From Sipunculus nudus (taxonomy: Eukaryota > Annelida > Sipuncula > Golfingiida > Sipunculidae), in assembly GCA_026874595.1 (NCBI GenBank), contig CM049317.1:46026401-46090400 (forward strand): a stretch of DNA of 64,000 nt, given 5' to 3'. A program made the translations under genes and the position numbers. The notes below the pieces were generated by a model. It was not told the DNA's origin. It saw only the letters and a program-made list of their open reading frames with translations, and searched no databases. Of this stretch, positions 11,267 to 22,599 are shown piece after piece; the stretch's first letter is position 1; the number at the start of each line of letters is the position of its first letter.

Positions 11267-14200
11267 CTGCAACAGAAATAAAATCATTCAGCTTTCAATA
11301 ATTCTCACAGACAAAGCTGAGTTTGGTTTAGCACAGGAGTCTCCTAAAACAGTTACACAAGGCCAATGTCTGCAACAGAAATAAAATCAATCAGCTTTCA
11401 ATAATTCTCACAGACAAAGCTGAGTTTGGTTAAGCACAGGAGTCTCCTAAAACGGTTACACAAGGCCAATGTCTGCAACAGATATACAATAATTCAGCTT
11501 TTACCTATTCTCAGAGACTCAGCTCAGTTTTGTTTAAAAGCTGATACATTTTAATTTTTAATTGTAATATTCTTATATGTTGGAATGAGCAACAAATTAA
11601 GACCTCATTTAAACACAACCTCTGAAGAGTGACAAGAAAAGAATTCCAGTTTATTAACATCATGAGATGTACAAAGGTTTCTTTTTATTTGGAAATTCTC
11701 AAGTGAGGGTAAAATATATACTGTACATTGATAGTAGAATACCTAGACAGACTTCCTACCTGTCTGGAGTGGAACCTGACGGTGACCTGTCCATACAGAT
11801 TGTCCTTATTCAAGAATTCTGTTGTGCGGACATGGACAACACGGGGAGCTTCAAGTGTTTCAATGTATTTCCATCGCAAGGTCTTGTACTTCAGCTTCCA
11901 CGTCATTTGCTGAAGAAACAAATAACAATTAACACCAAGATGATCTCTACTTCATTCAGGGTCACTAAAATATACTAGGTTTCAGGACACTAGATTGAAA
12001 CCACAGCAGAGTAATGGATACCATTGTCATTTGACAGTCTCAAAAATAGATAAAATGCATAAAAATGAGAAACAAATACAGGTGGTTTAGTAGCAGATGA
12101 AACTGTCAAAGACTAATAAGCAAAGCAAGAATCATGGCAATCAAAACCATAATTATTGAGATACTGGAGCTTTTGCATCAAGTTTTTAAATGTTCTGGGG
12201 TGCAAAAACAAGTCTAATGACATGGAGAATATATTCTGCAGTGACCACATTTCAGGTTTCCAAGGAGATTTTGTAAGGACCTCTATGGATCTTCAGTTAG
12301 AAATTTCTAAGTGTATTAGTTACAATTTGTGATGATGGCAAGACAGAAGAACAATGGACAAAGGTTGATCCCTGCAGCTCAGCATCACTTAAAGTCATCT
12401 GAACTAATAAAATGTACTCTACATCATAGATAACAATGAAAATACAAAAGCTTGTGCATATAGCAATAATGTTCATGATCTGTATACTGCATATGTTCAG
12501 TCACTACCAAGGATGGAAGATACAATAATTAAGGATGAATAAAAGATACATTAGCATATACAATCTAGAAAGAAAGTAAAATAAATCCTACTTACTGGGT
12601 AAGCATGTTCTGAAACCAACTCATGAAGTCGATCTTCATTTTCATTAATGCTTGTAACAAGAGAAACAAAACTCACAGTAATGCAATAATTGTCTCATCA
12701 CAAAAATGGAAAGGTCATATTTTCAGCTTTTTAAGTTTAAACATAAATGATAACATGTACATCCACAATGTAATTCTCATGGGCAAATATGAGATACAAC
12801 TTAATCTAGACATGGTCACTTACAAAGGCCATTCACCAGTGACAGAGAACAATATGCATTATATATATTTTATTTCATCATTATTAACACTCAGTTTTGT
12901 ACCTTCCTACCTTACATGCATGGCATGTTATGTTCTAACTGGTCTTCCTTACAGATTTTATTGCTAGGTATCATGAATTCTTTTTGCTGTCTGCAATTTT
13001 ATCTAAATATACTTTCCATCAACCTTCAATCTATGTCAGCCACCATACAGATTTTATTTCTCCCAATTTTTGTCCCATTCAACCTTATTTATTGTCTCTG
13101 TCAACCTTCAATAATGATTTTGTATCTGTCAACCTTCCATAATGACTTTGTCTCTGTCAACCTTCCGTAAAAATTTTGTCTTTCAACCTTCCTTAGTGAT
13201 TTTGTCTCTGTCAACCTGCCATAATGATTTTGTCTCTCAGCCTTCCATAATGAATTTTTCTCTGTCAACCTTCCATAATGATTTTTTTCTCTGTCAACCT
13301 GCCATAATGATTTTATTTCTGTCAACCTTCCATAATGATTTTTTTTTCTCTATTAGCCTGCCATAATGATTTTATCTCTATATACCTTCAATAATGATTT
13401 TGTCTCTGTCTACCTTCCATTATGATTTTGTCTCTTTCAGCCTTCCAAACAGATTTTGTCTGTCAACCTTCCGTTTTGATTTTGTTTCTGTCAACCTCCC
13501 AAAATGCTTTTGTCTCTCTCAGTCTTCCAAAATGGTTTTGTCTCTGTTGCCCTTCCATACAAGTTTTATCTCAATCAGCCTTCCTTACTAATTGTTAGGG
13601 CTGAAACTATTCAACAGGTGCACTGATTCATTGCAAAACAAAGTAAAATATCCAGGGTTGGCATTCCTCCATGAGAAGTTGGTGAAATTTCCTGGATTTT
13701 AGGGTAGTTTCTGGGGAGAAAGGGAAGTCTGTGAAGACATCACATTGTCTACCATCTTTTCTTAAGCATATTAACATCTGTACCAGAGAATCACTGAATA
13801 ATGTATTACATGTATAAATTAAATAAATCAAACTGACAAACTGAGAACAGCTACTCTGAAACTGTCTTACTCATCAAGACTGAGACTGATCAGTGCTGTC
13901 AGTGTTCTATATGGTCAGATGAGATCTGCTCAGCACTGGACAAGTAAATAAGTGATCTACTAAAAATATCTGCAAGTCTTATATAGCCCGCATTTTGCGG
14001 ATGCACATTGGCTAATGGCCACAGTCATATTGCCTGTCAGTGGCAGTTGATTCTCTTGACGCCTATCCTGCTTTTTCAGCCACATCCCTTGTCACAAAAA
14101 AAAATAGTCACGGGATTTAGCTATAAGTCTCATTTTACAGCCATGGTGGTGGAAAAACGCAGATCTACGGTAATCATTTCTGTTCAAGTGTTAATCATAT

Positions 14201-17200
14201 GCCTGTTTTGACTAGCTATGACTGCTAATCAAGATTCAGTCAAGGCCCATCAAGTACATTAATACATCAGAGGAACGCATTATAATTTAGCAACTCCAGA
14301 CATCAGGACAGTCTGATCACACTTGAATAGATGAATCGACAGAATTTTTGTTCAGTTAACTTCAGGAAGTGACATCCTAGTGCTTGCTGTCTACAACAAT
14401 ATTGCTGTGACCACTGGTATGTACTTGCTGTGACAAATTGTTTATATTTGTAATGAAGTTAAAGCAGCACTGATAGGATTTTAGTATCTTTTATGATCCA
14501 AATGATCTTAATTATATTAGTTTCATAATAAGCCTCCAATAAAGCAAATGTATGTTTACTAAAATAGTTCATCAAAATCATAAACCGCTGGCCAGTTTGT
14601 AACATTGATGATCTTTGATTGCTGACCAATTTACTCCTGGAATAGCGTATGCAACTTTTTAACCTAACCAATTTTATTTGAAGTTTTAATTTGAATCAAT
14701 ATGAAGTATACTTATTCAGCTTCATACTAGCCCCATTATACTAAACATCCCTGGGTATATGAACTCCAAATATAGTCACCTTAATTACTCAACTAAAGAC
14801 TATCCCAGGGGGTCCAACAGTCCAAATCACACATCTGGAAAAGCAGTCATGAACCTGTTAGTACATCAGACACCCCTTTGGGTTTACACCCTATATATTA
14901 CAAAGGGTATGTAAACAATTCATATGAACTGTAATGATATTACAAGTCAAAATGTCATTTGAACAACATAAATGACATGTATGTAGTGGATATAGTTCTT
15001 CCCTGGAAAGGAAAGGTGGGAAGAAAGCATTTCTTCCCTTCCCTTCCCTCTGGGAAGAATGTGCCAACCCTGAAAATATTGTATCTGTATCATCAGATGT
15101 CCCAGTATCGACACATTAATTGATGATACCTGATCAACTGGTGGAATGTCTGACCATTAAAAATAGTCTTTTAGCTTCATGTAAGACATCTAAGGTGAGA
15201 GTCATTGGCAAAAAATTAATTGGCAAAAAGTGGCATCTGATTTGCTAATCCACTGGAAATTATACTGGACAAATTTGGCTTGGAATCTACCAGAAATTTA
15301 TAATTTATCATGTAAGTTACATATCGTGTATCATATCATGAGCAAAGTAAGGAGATACACATCGTACCGTGAGATGTATAGTTACAGCCCTACTGAATTT
15401 ATCTCTGTCAACCTTCCATACAGCTTTTCGGTTTTGTCTCTGCTACCTCCCAACTTCTATACAGATTTCATCTAAATATTGTGGTTGGCTTATGTTTGTT
15501 TCAGATTTGCAATAATTCGCAAAATCCAAATTGTGATAATTAAACCTTTGTGAAAAAGATGCCCAATCAACACAGCTGAACAGCAATTTATACTACACTC
15601 TTATTGGCACTGGATGTATATTATTTTTTTATCCATGCACTAAAAAGTGGGTTATAATAAATAATAACATGTCTTTCATATAACCAGTAAATATTGATAT
15701 TATAAATGTAATACACGTTTCATATTATCTGTCAATGAAGAATGTCCTGTCCTGTCTGAGCTTGCGATAAAATAAATTGTGTTTTGATATACTCTGTATT
15801 GGTTTCTTGATTGTGAAATCATGAAAATGGAACTTTCGGGAAGCCAATGAAAATGGCAAAACCTTGAATGTAAACTTGCAAATTTAAAGCCAACAACAGT
15901 ATACTTTCAGCAAACTTCCACAGAGAGCAAGCTCCTGTCAGTCTTCCATGCAGACATTGTCTATTTATCCCCCTTTCATTTGCCCTGTGCACTTACTCTT
16001 GTAGCAGTCTATGAGCTTCTATATAAATGTCCTGGGCTTTTATTGGGAACTCAGAGGTGTCAAAATCCTCTTCGAATTGTCGTATCTTTCTTACTTGCAT
16101 GTAGGACTTGCCCTTCTTCTCCAGGCCAGTCAGTCTCTGCTTGGCACCCTGTACAAGAACAAACAGCAGTCTGTGATAAGAATACCAGCAACAAATCATA
16201 ATCAAATTGCAAATAGTTAGGCCAAAAAAAATTAAAGGTTGTTCTCAGGCACACACTATATTTTAACCCCCTGCATCAAAAATTTATTTTTATTTTCAAT
16301 AGAAAGTTACCAATTTTGAGCTCCAGCCCCTCGGACATTACTTTCAAGAAGAAAAAATAAAACAATTTTGAAAAGATTTCCTTTGTTATGTAGTGCTTTT
16401 ACCCGTTTAGCAAAAAGAAAATTTTCCCTGATATGACATTTAAATCCAAACATACAAACAAGGGACCTATGGGTCACCGTGCTCAGCTGACGTTAACCTT
16501 GAAGGTAAAAATCTAAATCTAAAATGGAGATAAAGTGTGAGAGGAAGAGGTAATAAAGGCCATGGTTGGTTTATATGATTGGTTTGTATTGATGAGCAAG
16601 AAATTGTTGCAAAAAATATTTTGTGACCTGACCATGTGTTTCCTAATGTTGAAACTAAAGCATGTGAGCAGTTTGTGAACAAATGATCTGTACTATTACC
16701 ATGATCATTAGTTGGTTTTTCGATTAACTGTTGACATTTCTGTAGTTTACACATTTGTTCAATTGAATCTATTTTTTGTATAATATATATTATTAAATAT
16801 ATATGTATTTTTTTATGAAATGTATACAGTTGAAATATAGCTAATTAACAACATAAAACAGGGCAAACAAAGTCTGATCTCAAATTCTGCTTATGCAGGA
16901 AAATAATGAACAAATGTCTGTATTAAATCCTCATTTTTTTATCACATCAATTATTTTCTAATTTAAGTTTATATTTCTATACATTTCCAATTTAACATAT
17001 ATATCTGAATATAAAAGTTGATTCATAATTCTCAATTGCATCATCATAAATCTCAATCTTGTCAGATAACACCACATCATGCATACAAATGTTAATTTAT
17101 TTTTTACCACAAAAATATATCTTTTAAATCTGCAAAACAATAAATATCTAAAAATAATACTTGATTTAGATTTCACAATTTTTAATTGTGTCTTTATTTT

Positions 17201-20200
17201 TCCATAATGTGCTTCATATTTTATAATAATTTAAGCATACTGATGGGTTCAATTATATTTGTTAAAATCATTTAAAAGAAAATTGATTTCTTTAAAAATG
17301 CTACATTACACAACATTGCATCTTCTGGATTACACCTTGAATTATTTTTTCAAGGAAAGTTTTTGCATATCGGAGTGGAAACAGCATTAAAATTAAGGAG
17401 ATACAGTGAAAACAATAACAATTACTGCATAACACTTGGTGGGTTGGGTTTGCGCAGGGGGGGGGGGGGGGCGTTGATTGGGGTGGTGATATGAGAATAA
17501 CTGTACACCTGTCACAGCAGGGGATCTCCCCCAGTGACTGTAACAAATCAGAAACCCTGGCATAGCTGACTTCCAGTGACCTGGAGTGGGACCCTGCATC
17601 TGTAATCAAAGCAAGTGACTACAGAAAAAAAATCAATAACTAGTTTAATTTTCAAGCTTTTATTTTCAAATTTCAGATTTAGACAAACTAAATATTTATG
17701 TTTACATGCTGTGAAAATTAAATCAATGGTGCTTACAGGAAAAAAAGACTAGTTTCAAAATTTTTCATGTTAAGTGAGATATTTATTTCCTGATTTTTTA
17801 CAAAGTCCATTATGTTTGGGCCCATAACTTAAAGAATTTATACTTTACAGACTTAATTTCTGGCAAGTATATAGGAACTATATAGAGGAATATTTATGGT
17901 AAATATGAGGAAAAACAGATGAGTGGTTTTGATATTAGGCAGTCCTGAAGTGTGAAAATAGGATTTTAATAAAAAATTGAGGTTTTTCCTTTATTTCTCA
18001 AAGGAACAAATAGTTGCAAAGACCCAGTTTTTGGCTTGGTAGGAGATCTTGGGGACATCTAACATTATGCTGAATTTTGGATTGCTAGGTCTTACGGTTT
18101 CAAAACGTGCCACATCTACGGACGGACGGACAGACGGACAATGGACCACGACTATAGCTCAGATGACTTATAGTCAGCTGAGCTAAAAAGGTAAAAAAAT
18201 TCGCCTGCCTTCAATGATTTCTCGAAAAAAAATTTTTTTGGCCTTGAATGTTCACCATTTACACTACAGACTGCTAGTTTTTTAGTAAAAAAAGAAAACA
18301 ATTGATACAAAAACATTGATTTTAAAATCTAATGTGTTGATAATATGTTAACCCTGTTCACAAAAAAATTACAACTTACAAAAAGTATTTTTCTCTGTCT
18401 TTTAAAATGCCCAATGTATTCATTTTCATTAAATATATATCAAATGCACAAACAAATTACTGGGTGAAGAAATTCCACTCTACCACTTTAAGATATAGTT
18501 GAAGTTAACTAAACAGACCAGCATGAATGTTCATAATCATTCCATTAGAGCAACTTAAAAACAGGTTGAATCAGGGAATGCAAATGTTGGCAGGAGAGGC
18601 TTTCCTGCCTTGAAAGCAGCACATTTTTCCAGCTGTTACAGATGCAAATGTTGTAGTTGAGTTCATACATTTTGAGTCTGAGTGTAAGTCTGAGTCCTTG
18701 AGGTCCGAGTCCTTGAGGTCTGAGACCAAGTCATCTGTAACCTGAGTCAGAGTCTGATATATATCTCCTTACTAAAAAGATTCTGAAATGGAAATTTGAG
18801 ATTACCATAAGTGTTTTTATGTTAGTTTACTTGAATGTCTTATTACATTTATCCCCAAATTGCATTAAGCTAGGTATATAGCCTTTTTTTTTTTTGGTTA
18901 TATTTAGTTAGTAGTTCGCACATGTATATAAATCTCTTTATAATATATTACAGAGCTTTCCTTCTACTGTGTTCAAGTTGACTCCCCCTGATTTCTTGAG
19001 TCTTTACCTCCCCCCCCCCCCCCCCCCAGTCAAGTCCAAGTCTTGGATGTAAATCAAAGTCTGAGTCCATAAAAAAGTGGACTCACATCCAGACTCAAGT
19101 CCAAGTCTTGACTTGAGTCCTCCATCACTGACTAATGCACACAGTTCATGAGAATTTCAGGCTCACACAAAACTAGGTGGGTTTGCATCTCTGTGTGAGG
19201 GGGTTCCTCTACCCAAGCACCTTCAACTATGTTAGTTCCTTTGCTCCCTAAATAAGCTTTAAATATCTGATTATATATATGTCAAAGACACAAAATTACT
19301 GAGTAATTAATTTATTTAGAAAGTTATCTGTGAAGGAATTGAGTAATTTACTCCACCACTCACACCCCCAACAAACCAGTTCACTCACCTCAGCGGCCAA
19401 GATTGAGGACTTTCCATCTCCCTCTGGTGGTACGTACTCTTCAAACACTCCATCTGGTGAACAAGGAAATTCTTAATTAAAGATATGCTTCTCAAACACT
19501 CACACTGATAAATAAGGAAACATTTAATTATACAAAGGTTCCCAAGACACTCCCTCTGGTGAACAAAGAAATACAAGATAATTTTCATGCTCCAAAAACA
19601 CTCCATCCTATACAAAAAATAAACATGATTCTGAAACACTCAGAAGTTCATCTGTAAAAGTAGAAATACCAAACTACACACTTCTTAAACATTTCATTCA
19701 CCTAATAATGAATGAGGAAATAAATTACATGCTCAAGCAAACCAATGGAAGAAGGAATTGTATTTTAGACCGCTTTTAATGCACTAGTATTTATCATGTG
19801 TATTATTTTACAACAAATAACTATGTCTTCCATAGATCAGTTCAACTGCAATGTCTTCCATAGATCAGTTCAACTGCAATGTTCACTGCCTTTGTAGTAA
19901 TCTGTTCAGGTTCATGTCCTTGTATAGAATTTTCTAAGTACTACATATAAGTTGTGTATAAACTACAGAATTGCACCCTCAATTATTGTTGGAAGTTAAT
20001 GTTTTGTATCCATGCCCTGTGTCAACTGTCATTAACCTAGATTTTTTATAACACGATTTAATCTGCAAACATGGCACAATGTTACAAGGAATGCCAAATC
20101 TTTCAACCTGACAATCAACTGTGACGGCCTTTGCCATTACAAATTCCCTGACCTTTCCCAGACTCCCCTAATTATCATAGAATTCCCTGACTTTTTATGT

Positions 20201-22562
20201 AATTCCCTGACTTTTTTCTGACCTTGAAAAAATAATTTTTTCCCTGACTTTTTCCCCCAACTGCTGGCAACCCTGCAATGAAAGTAATCAATCTTTTATT
20301 TATCTTTCTAACATTCCAGCTCTGGTTGTGCTGAACACTGCTGATGATCATGTTTTATAAAACATCCCTGACTTACTTGTAGCACTGATTACCAGGGGTC
20401 TGTCGATGGCCTTACGGGCAGGCATCTGACCTTTCTTCTTCAGCTCACGTTGGTACTCGTCTGGATCAAGCATGGCTTGTCTCCTGACAAGATCAAAGTC
20501 TGGGAGGTCAATCTGCAAATCACAGAAATTATCATACATTTTGTGGCAAAGTTACAAAGTAGGATCTGTCACTGTGAGGAATGATATGTGTGTCTGACCA
20601 TTAACTGACACAAATGGATAATACATTGTAATTGCATTGTTATGTGCTACACTATGGGTCCAACTTAAGTTTTAATTTGAAGCAAAATGGGGCGCATATG
20701 TACACATTTTTGATCAGATTAATATGTGTTACTTATTGTTCCAAAATAGTTTTATTTAGTAGGTATTAAATTACAATTGGATGAAAATTTTACTTTAACA
20801 CAATACAAGATAACTATGCTTCATACGTTGTGTCTTCATGATTCAATTAAGAATAAATCTAAAGCAGGACATTAACTACTGAAAGTATGTGTCCAGTTGG
20901 GCAAGTGCCATCAAGCTTTTAGTTTTACTTGCCCTACAGGCCTACACAAATGTTTACATGCAGGGTTGGCAGTTTTATCCTGATTGGATAAAACAGGTTT
21001 TATCCAGTTTTATCAGAAGTTTGGGTGTATACTGTCTGTGAAGTAGACCATTTCATATTAAATTTAGCTTTCCACTGTAAAATAATAAAGTTCTAATAAG
21101 AAACATTTTTCTAGTCGACTGTATTATTATGTTACTTTATAGTTATACATAGAATAACATTTATTTTCACTGATCTCTACTGAAAGTGATGCAATGATCT
21201 TAATAATAAGTCTGAGACTTTCAAACTATTTCTCTTCATTAGAGTGACTTTATTAAACATGATCACATATTTTGTATATTATACTATAAAAAAGCTAAAC
21301 AACTGCTGTTCACGCAATCATTTGTAGTATATAATGTACTGTCATATATTCACAGATTTACATCTTTTCTTAGATCTGAGAGAGATGTGCATAATCCGTC
21401 ATTTATTGCATAAATGACTTAAGATATACAGTGAAATAAGCTGTCCATAATTTTATGAAGGTTCCAGGGCTCTGAGACGCCAACAATTCTTCTCCACAAG
21501 ACTTTTAGTTTTCCCCTAAAGCTGTTGACAAGGCATTCTCCTCCACTGGACTTTTAGTTACCCCATAAGCTGTTGACAATGGCCTGCAAATGTCAACCTG
21601 TAGCCTGCCCTTGACTATATGTAAATTTTTGGTGGCTTTGGAAGATGCTATAAAGATGATACATCCTGATGAAAAATTGACCACCAGCCAGAAGAGTAAC
21701 ATAGCATAAGCTACAGTGGCTGCTGACAACAGTGAAACCTGAACCTGGAGGAACTTGCCAATTGGATTTCAATCTTATATATTAATATATTAATAAACCC
21801 TCTGAACTTATTTATCCTGATTAACAAAAATTTTAATTAACTTACATTAATTAATTTTACAAGGTGATTCTTAGTTTGATCCATTTAATCTGTATAATCC
21901 AGATAAAACCGGATTAAACTGGATAAAACCCAGTTAGATCCATTGTCCTGGATTTAACAAGTTTTATCTGGATAAAACCTAACCCTGTCACATGTCCTAC
22001 AAAATCATAGATTGCGACATGAAAACAGTGAGTTCCACATGATCATGTTGCATGTTTTTTTGTTTTTTTTGCATGTTAGCCAGAAACATGTTAAAATGTC
22101 TGTCTGTTATTCATATGTCTCTTTGGTATTTGTCCAGATGATGATTCAAATAATCTGAAATAAAAGTTATTTTAAATATTAATTCATCCTCCAAGAAAGG
22201 AGACAGTTAACTGAAGATTAGTTCAAATTCAGGGCTCTAGTGAAAGGTTTATGTTGGGCCAACTTGGCCAGGCATGTAAGTAGGATCCAGTTTTCAGTTG
22301 CCCTATCACCATTTTCTTGAACCAGCAAGTATAAAACCATTAATTTAAATTGATTAATGCTGAGTCCTGTGTGTAAGTTAATGCTTTGCTATGAAAGATT
22401 TACATGTCTCTGTTTTGTCACTCTCGCACTCTCAGTTCTCCTTACCTTAACGACCTTCTTGGCCCTCAGCTTTCTGAACTTGGGGTCATAATGTTTGAAG
22501 CGTAAAGCCCCAGCACTTGTCACCATCACGCCTTGAGCCCAGTACAGGCTCCCTGCGGCCCG
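10970..22562 (-). CDS. MRPL45: MRPL45, mitochondrial large ribosomal subunit protein mL45 (spliced, N-terminus missing)
   Basis: Seven minus-strand exons join with consistent phases: 22562-22446, 20512-20377, 19453-19389, 16148-15997, 12650-12596, 11909-11760 and 11266-10970 (972 nt, 323 codons plus stop). All six introns have GT...AG ends, most with GTAAGT-like donors. Family landmarks in order are [113 protein letters not shown] and [12 protein letters not shown]. These match what I know of animal mL45, a Tim44-like-fold protein of the mitoribosome large subunit that helps membrane association near the exit tunnel. The exon with the start codon and targeting peptide was not found upstream of 22562. 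The last exon ends in a poorly conserved, Glu/Ser-rich tail. Introns hold minisatellites and old element copies, and two exon boundaries are tandemly duplicated. Confidence 0.93.
11240..11490. repeat. 103-bp tandem repeat spanning an MRPL45 exon acceptor, 3 copies
   Basis: CAATGTCTGCAACAGA occurs at 11261, 11364 and 11467, a period of exactly 103 bp. The first copy is the functional exon start plus intron. The other two carry the same splice acceptor and about 35 bp of former exon (CAGGAGTCTCC...ACAAGGCCAATGT) inside the intron, with small changes (CCAAAGCGGTCAT to CTAAAACGGTTAC). Confidence 0.93.
11760..11909 (-). CDS. MRPL45: MRPL45 exon ([12 protein letters not shown] block)
   Basis: 150 nt, phase 0 at both ends, between a TTTCTTCAG acceptor and a GTAGGA donor. 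It encodes 50 residues including [19 protein letters not shown] and [14 protein letters not shown], the most diagnostic part of the family. Confidence 0.95.
11960..12425 (+). mobile_element. Old copy of the CAGCTGAGC-ended repeat family in an MRPL45 intron
   Basis: Diverged but colinear with the copies at 25.5-26.0 and 36.1-36.6 kb: 'AGGTTTCAGGACACTAGAT', then 'AAAACTGTCAAAGACTAATAA'-like text, 'CAGTGACCACATTTCAGG', 'GACCTCTATGGATCTTCA', and a final GCAGCTCAGCATCACTTAAA. It is much older than the intergenic copies. Confidence 0.6.
12596..12650 (-). CDS. MRPL45: MRPL45 small exon ([14 protein letters not shown])
   Basis: 55 nt, too short for simple open-frame detection. It is found by family context: [18 protein letters not shown] corresponds to the 'DHDRLH.LVTE..FP' stretch. 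The first base completes the GA|C Asp codon started in the previous exon. The donor is GTAAGT. Confidence 0.9.
12990..13600. repeat. 28-bp minisatellite in an MRPL45 intron
   Basis: Core TTTTGTCTCTGTCAACCTTC followed by CATAATGA. TCAACCTT starts at 13101, 13129, 13157, 13183 and 13211, so the period is mainly 28 bp with occasional 26-bp copies. About 20 imperfect units. Isolated relatives lie at about 15405-15475 and 15935-15965, either side of the next intron segment. Confidence 0.88.
13620..15990. other. MRPL45 intron sequence
   Basis: AT-rich intron between exons 15997-16148 and 12596-12650. Apart from stray copies of the 28-bp motif near 15405 and 15935 I see no gene or bounded repeat. 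Confidence 0.5.
15997..16148 (-). CDS. MRPL45: MRPL45 exon ([13 protein letters not shown] block)
   Basis: 152 nt from a CTTGTACAG acceptor to a GTAAGT donor, ending two bases into a codon. It encodes 50 residues from [17 protein letters not shown] to [17 protein letters not shown], matching the helical region before the Tim44-like core. Confidence 0.93.
16220..16440. mobile_element. Partial Harbinger-like MITE (GGTTCTCAGGCAC family)
   Basis: Starts after TTA with GGCCAAAAAAAATTAAAGG then TTGTTCTCAGGCACA, the same end as the intact element at 31217-31523. It continues with inverted-orientation matches to that copy's interior (TTCCTTTGTTATGTAGTGC, ACCCGTTTAGCAAAAA). The far end is missing or degraded. 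Confidence 0.6.
16450..18000. other. MRPL45 intron sequence, AT-rich
   Basis: No exon found. It contains a 12-bp-plus G homopolymer at about 17458-17471 and a possible element terminus TGCTCAGCTGACGTTAACC at about 16480. Confidence 0.4.
18000..18190 (+). mobile_element. Right-end fragment of CAGCTGAGC-ended repeat family
   Basis: Contains ACGGACGGACGGACAGACGG followed by GACTATAGCTCAGATGACTT and TAGTCAGCTGAGCTAAAAAG. The same terminal block closes the copies at about 29.8, 36.6 and 40.8 kb. Confidence 0.7.
18660..19135. repeat. Low-complexity GAGTCC/TGAGTC and CAAGTCC repeats with C run
   Basis: Irregular short-period repeats (TCTGAGTCCTTGAGGTC; CAAGTCCAAGTCTTG) with a C homopolymer at about 19011-19027. 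Intronic. Confidence 0.7.
19389..19453 (-). CDS. MRPL45: MRPL45 exon ([14 protein letters not shown])
   Basis: 65 nt. The acceptor is TTCACCAG and the donor GTGAGT. It encodes [21 protein letters not shown], the conserved '(I/V)F..YVPPEGD' motif. The first two bases complete an Asn codon with the preceding exon. Diverged copies of its acceptor side recur in the adjacent intron at about 50-bp spacing. Confidence 0.93.
19440..19700. repeat. About 50-bp degenerate repeats extending from an MRPL45 exon acceptor
   Basis: AAACACTCCATCTGGTGAAC at the exon start is followed at about 50-bp steps by AAACACTCACACTGATAAAT, AGACACTCCCTCTGGTGAAC, AAACACTCCATCC and AAACACTCAGAAG. The exon/intron boundary has been repeated outward into the intron. 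Confidence 0.75.
20377..20512 (-). CDS. MRPL45: MRPL45 exon ([13 protein letters not shown])
   Basis: 136 nt from a TTTGCAG-type acceptor to a GTAAGTC donor. It encodes [20 protein letters not shown] followed by [15 protein letters not shown] and DRPLVISAT, the 'DLPDF...R......P....E..K.G' block of mL45. It ends one base into the next codon. Confidence 0.93.
20961..21987. mobile_element. hAT-like non-autonomous element (CAGGGTT...AACCCTG ends)
   Basis: The ends are CAGGGTTGGCAGTTTTATCC and GGATAAAACCTAACCCTG, inverted with respect to each other. Both subterminal regions hold several copies of GGATAAAAC and its complement. It is about 1.03 kb with no transposase. Flanks TTACATG and TCACATG could be a mutated target duplication. 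The family assignment rests on the CAGGG terminus only. Confidence 0.55.
22446..22562 (-). CDS. MRPL45: MRPL45 upstream exon ([10 protein letters not shown])
   Basis: 117 nt, donor GTAAGG, probable acceptor CACTGCAG. It encodes 39 residues ending [16 protein letters not shown], a motif known from invertebrate mL45. No in-frame ATG lies just upstream, so at least one earlier exon must supply the start and mitochondrial targeting sequence. It was not found between 22600 and the next gene. Confidence 0.85.
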
Positions 22563-22599
22563 CTGCAGTGCAAACAATAACACTCCATGAAATACTCAA

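Noticed and set aside
17301-17609. Minus-strand frame with poly-Pro in the MRPL45 intron
   Set aside because: Proline run comes from a G homopolymer; no splice-compatible match to mL45.
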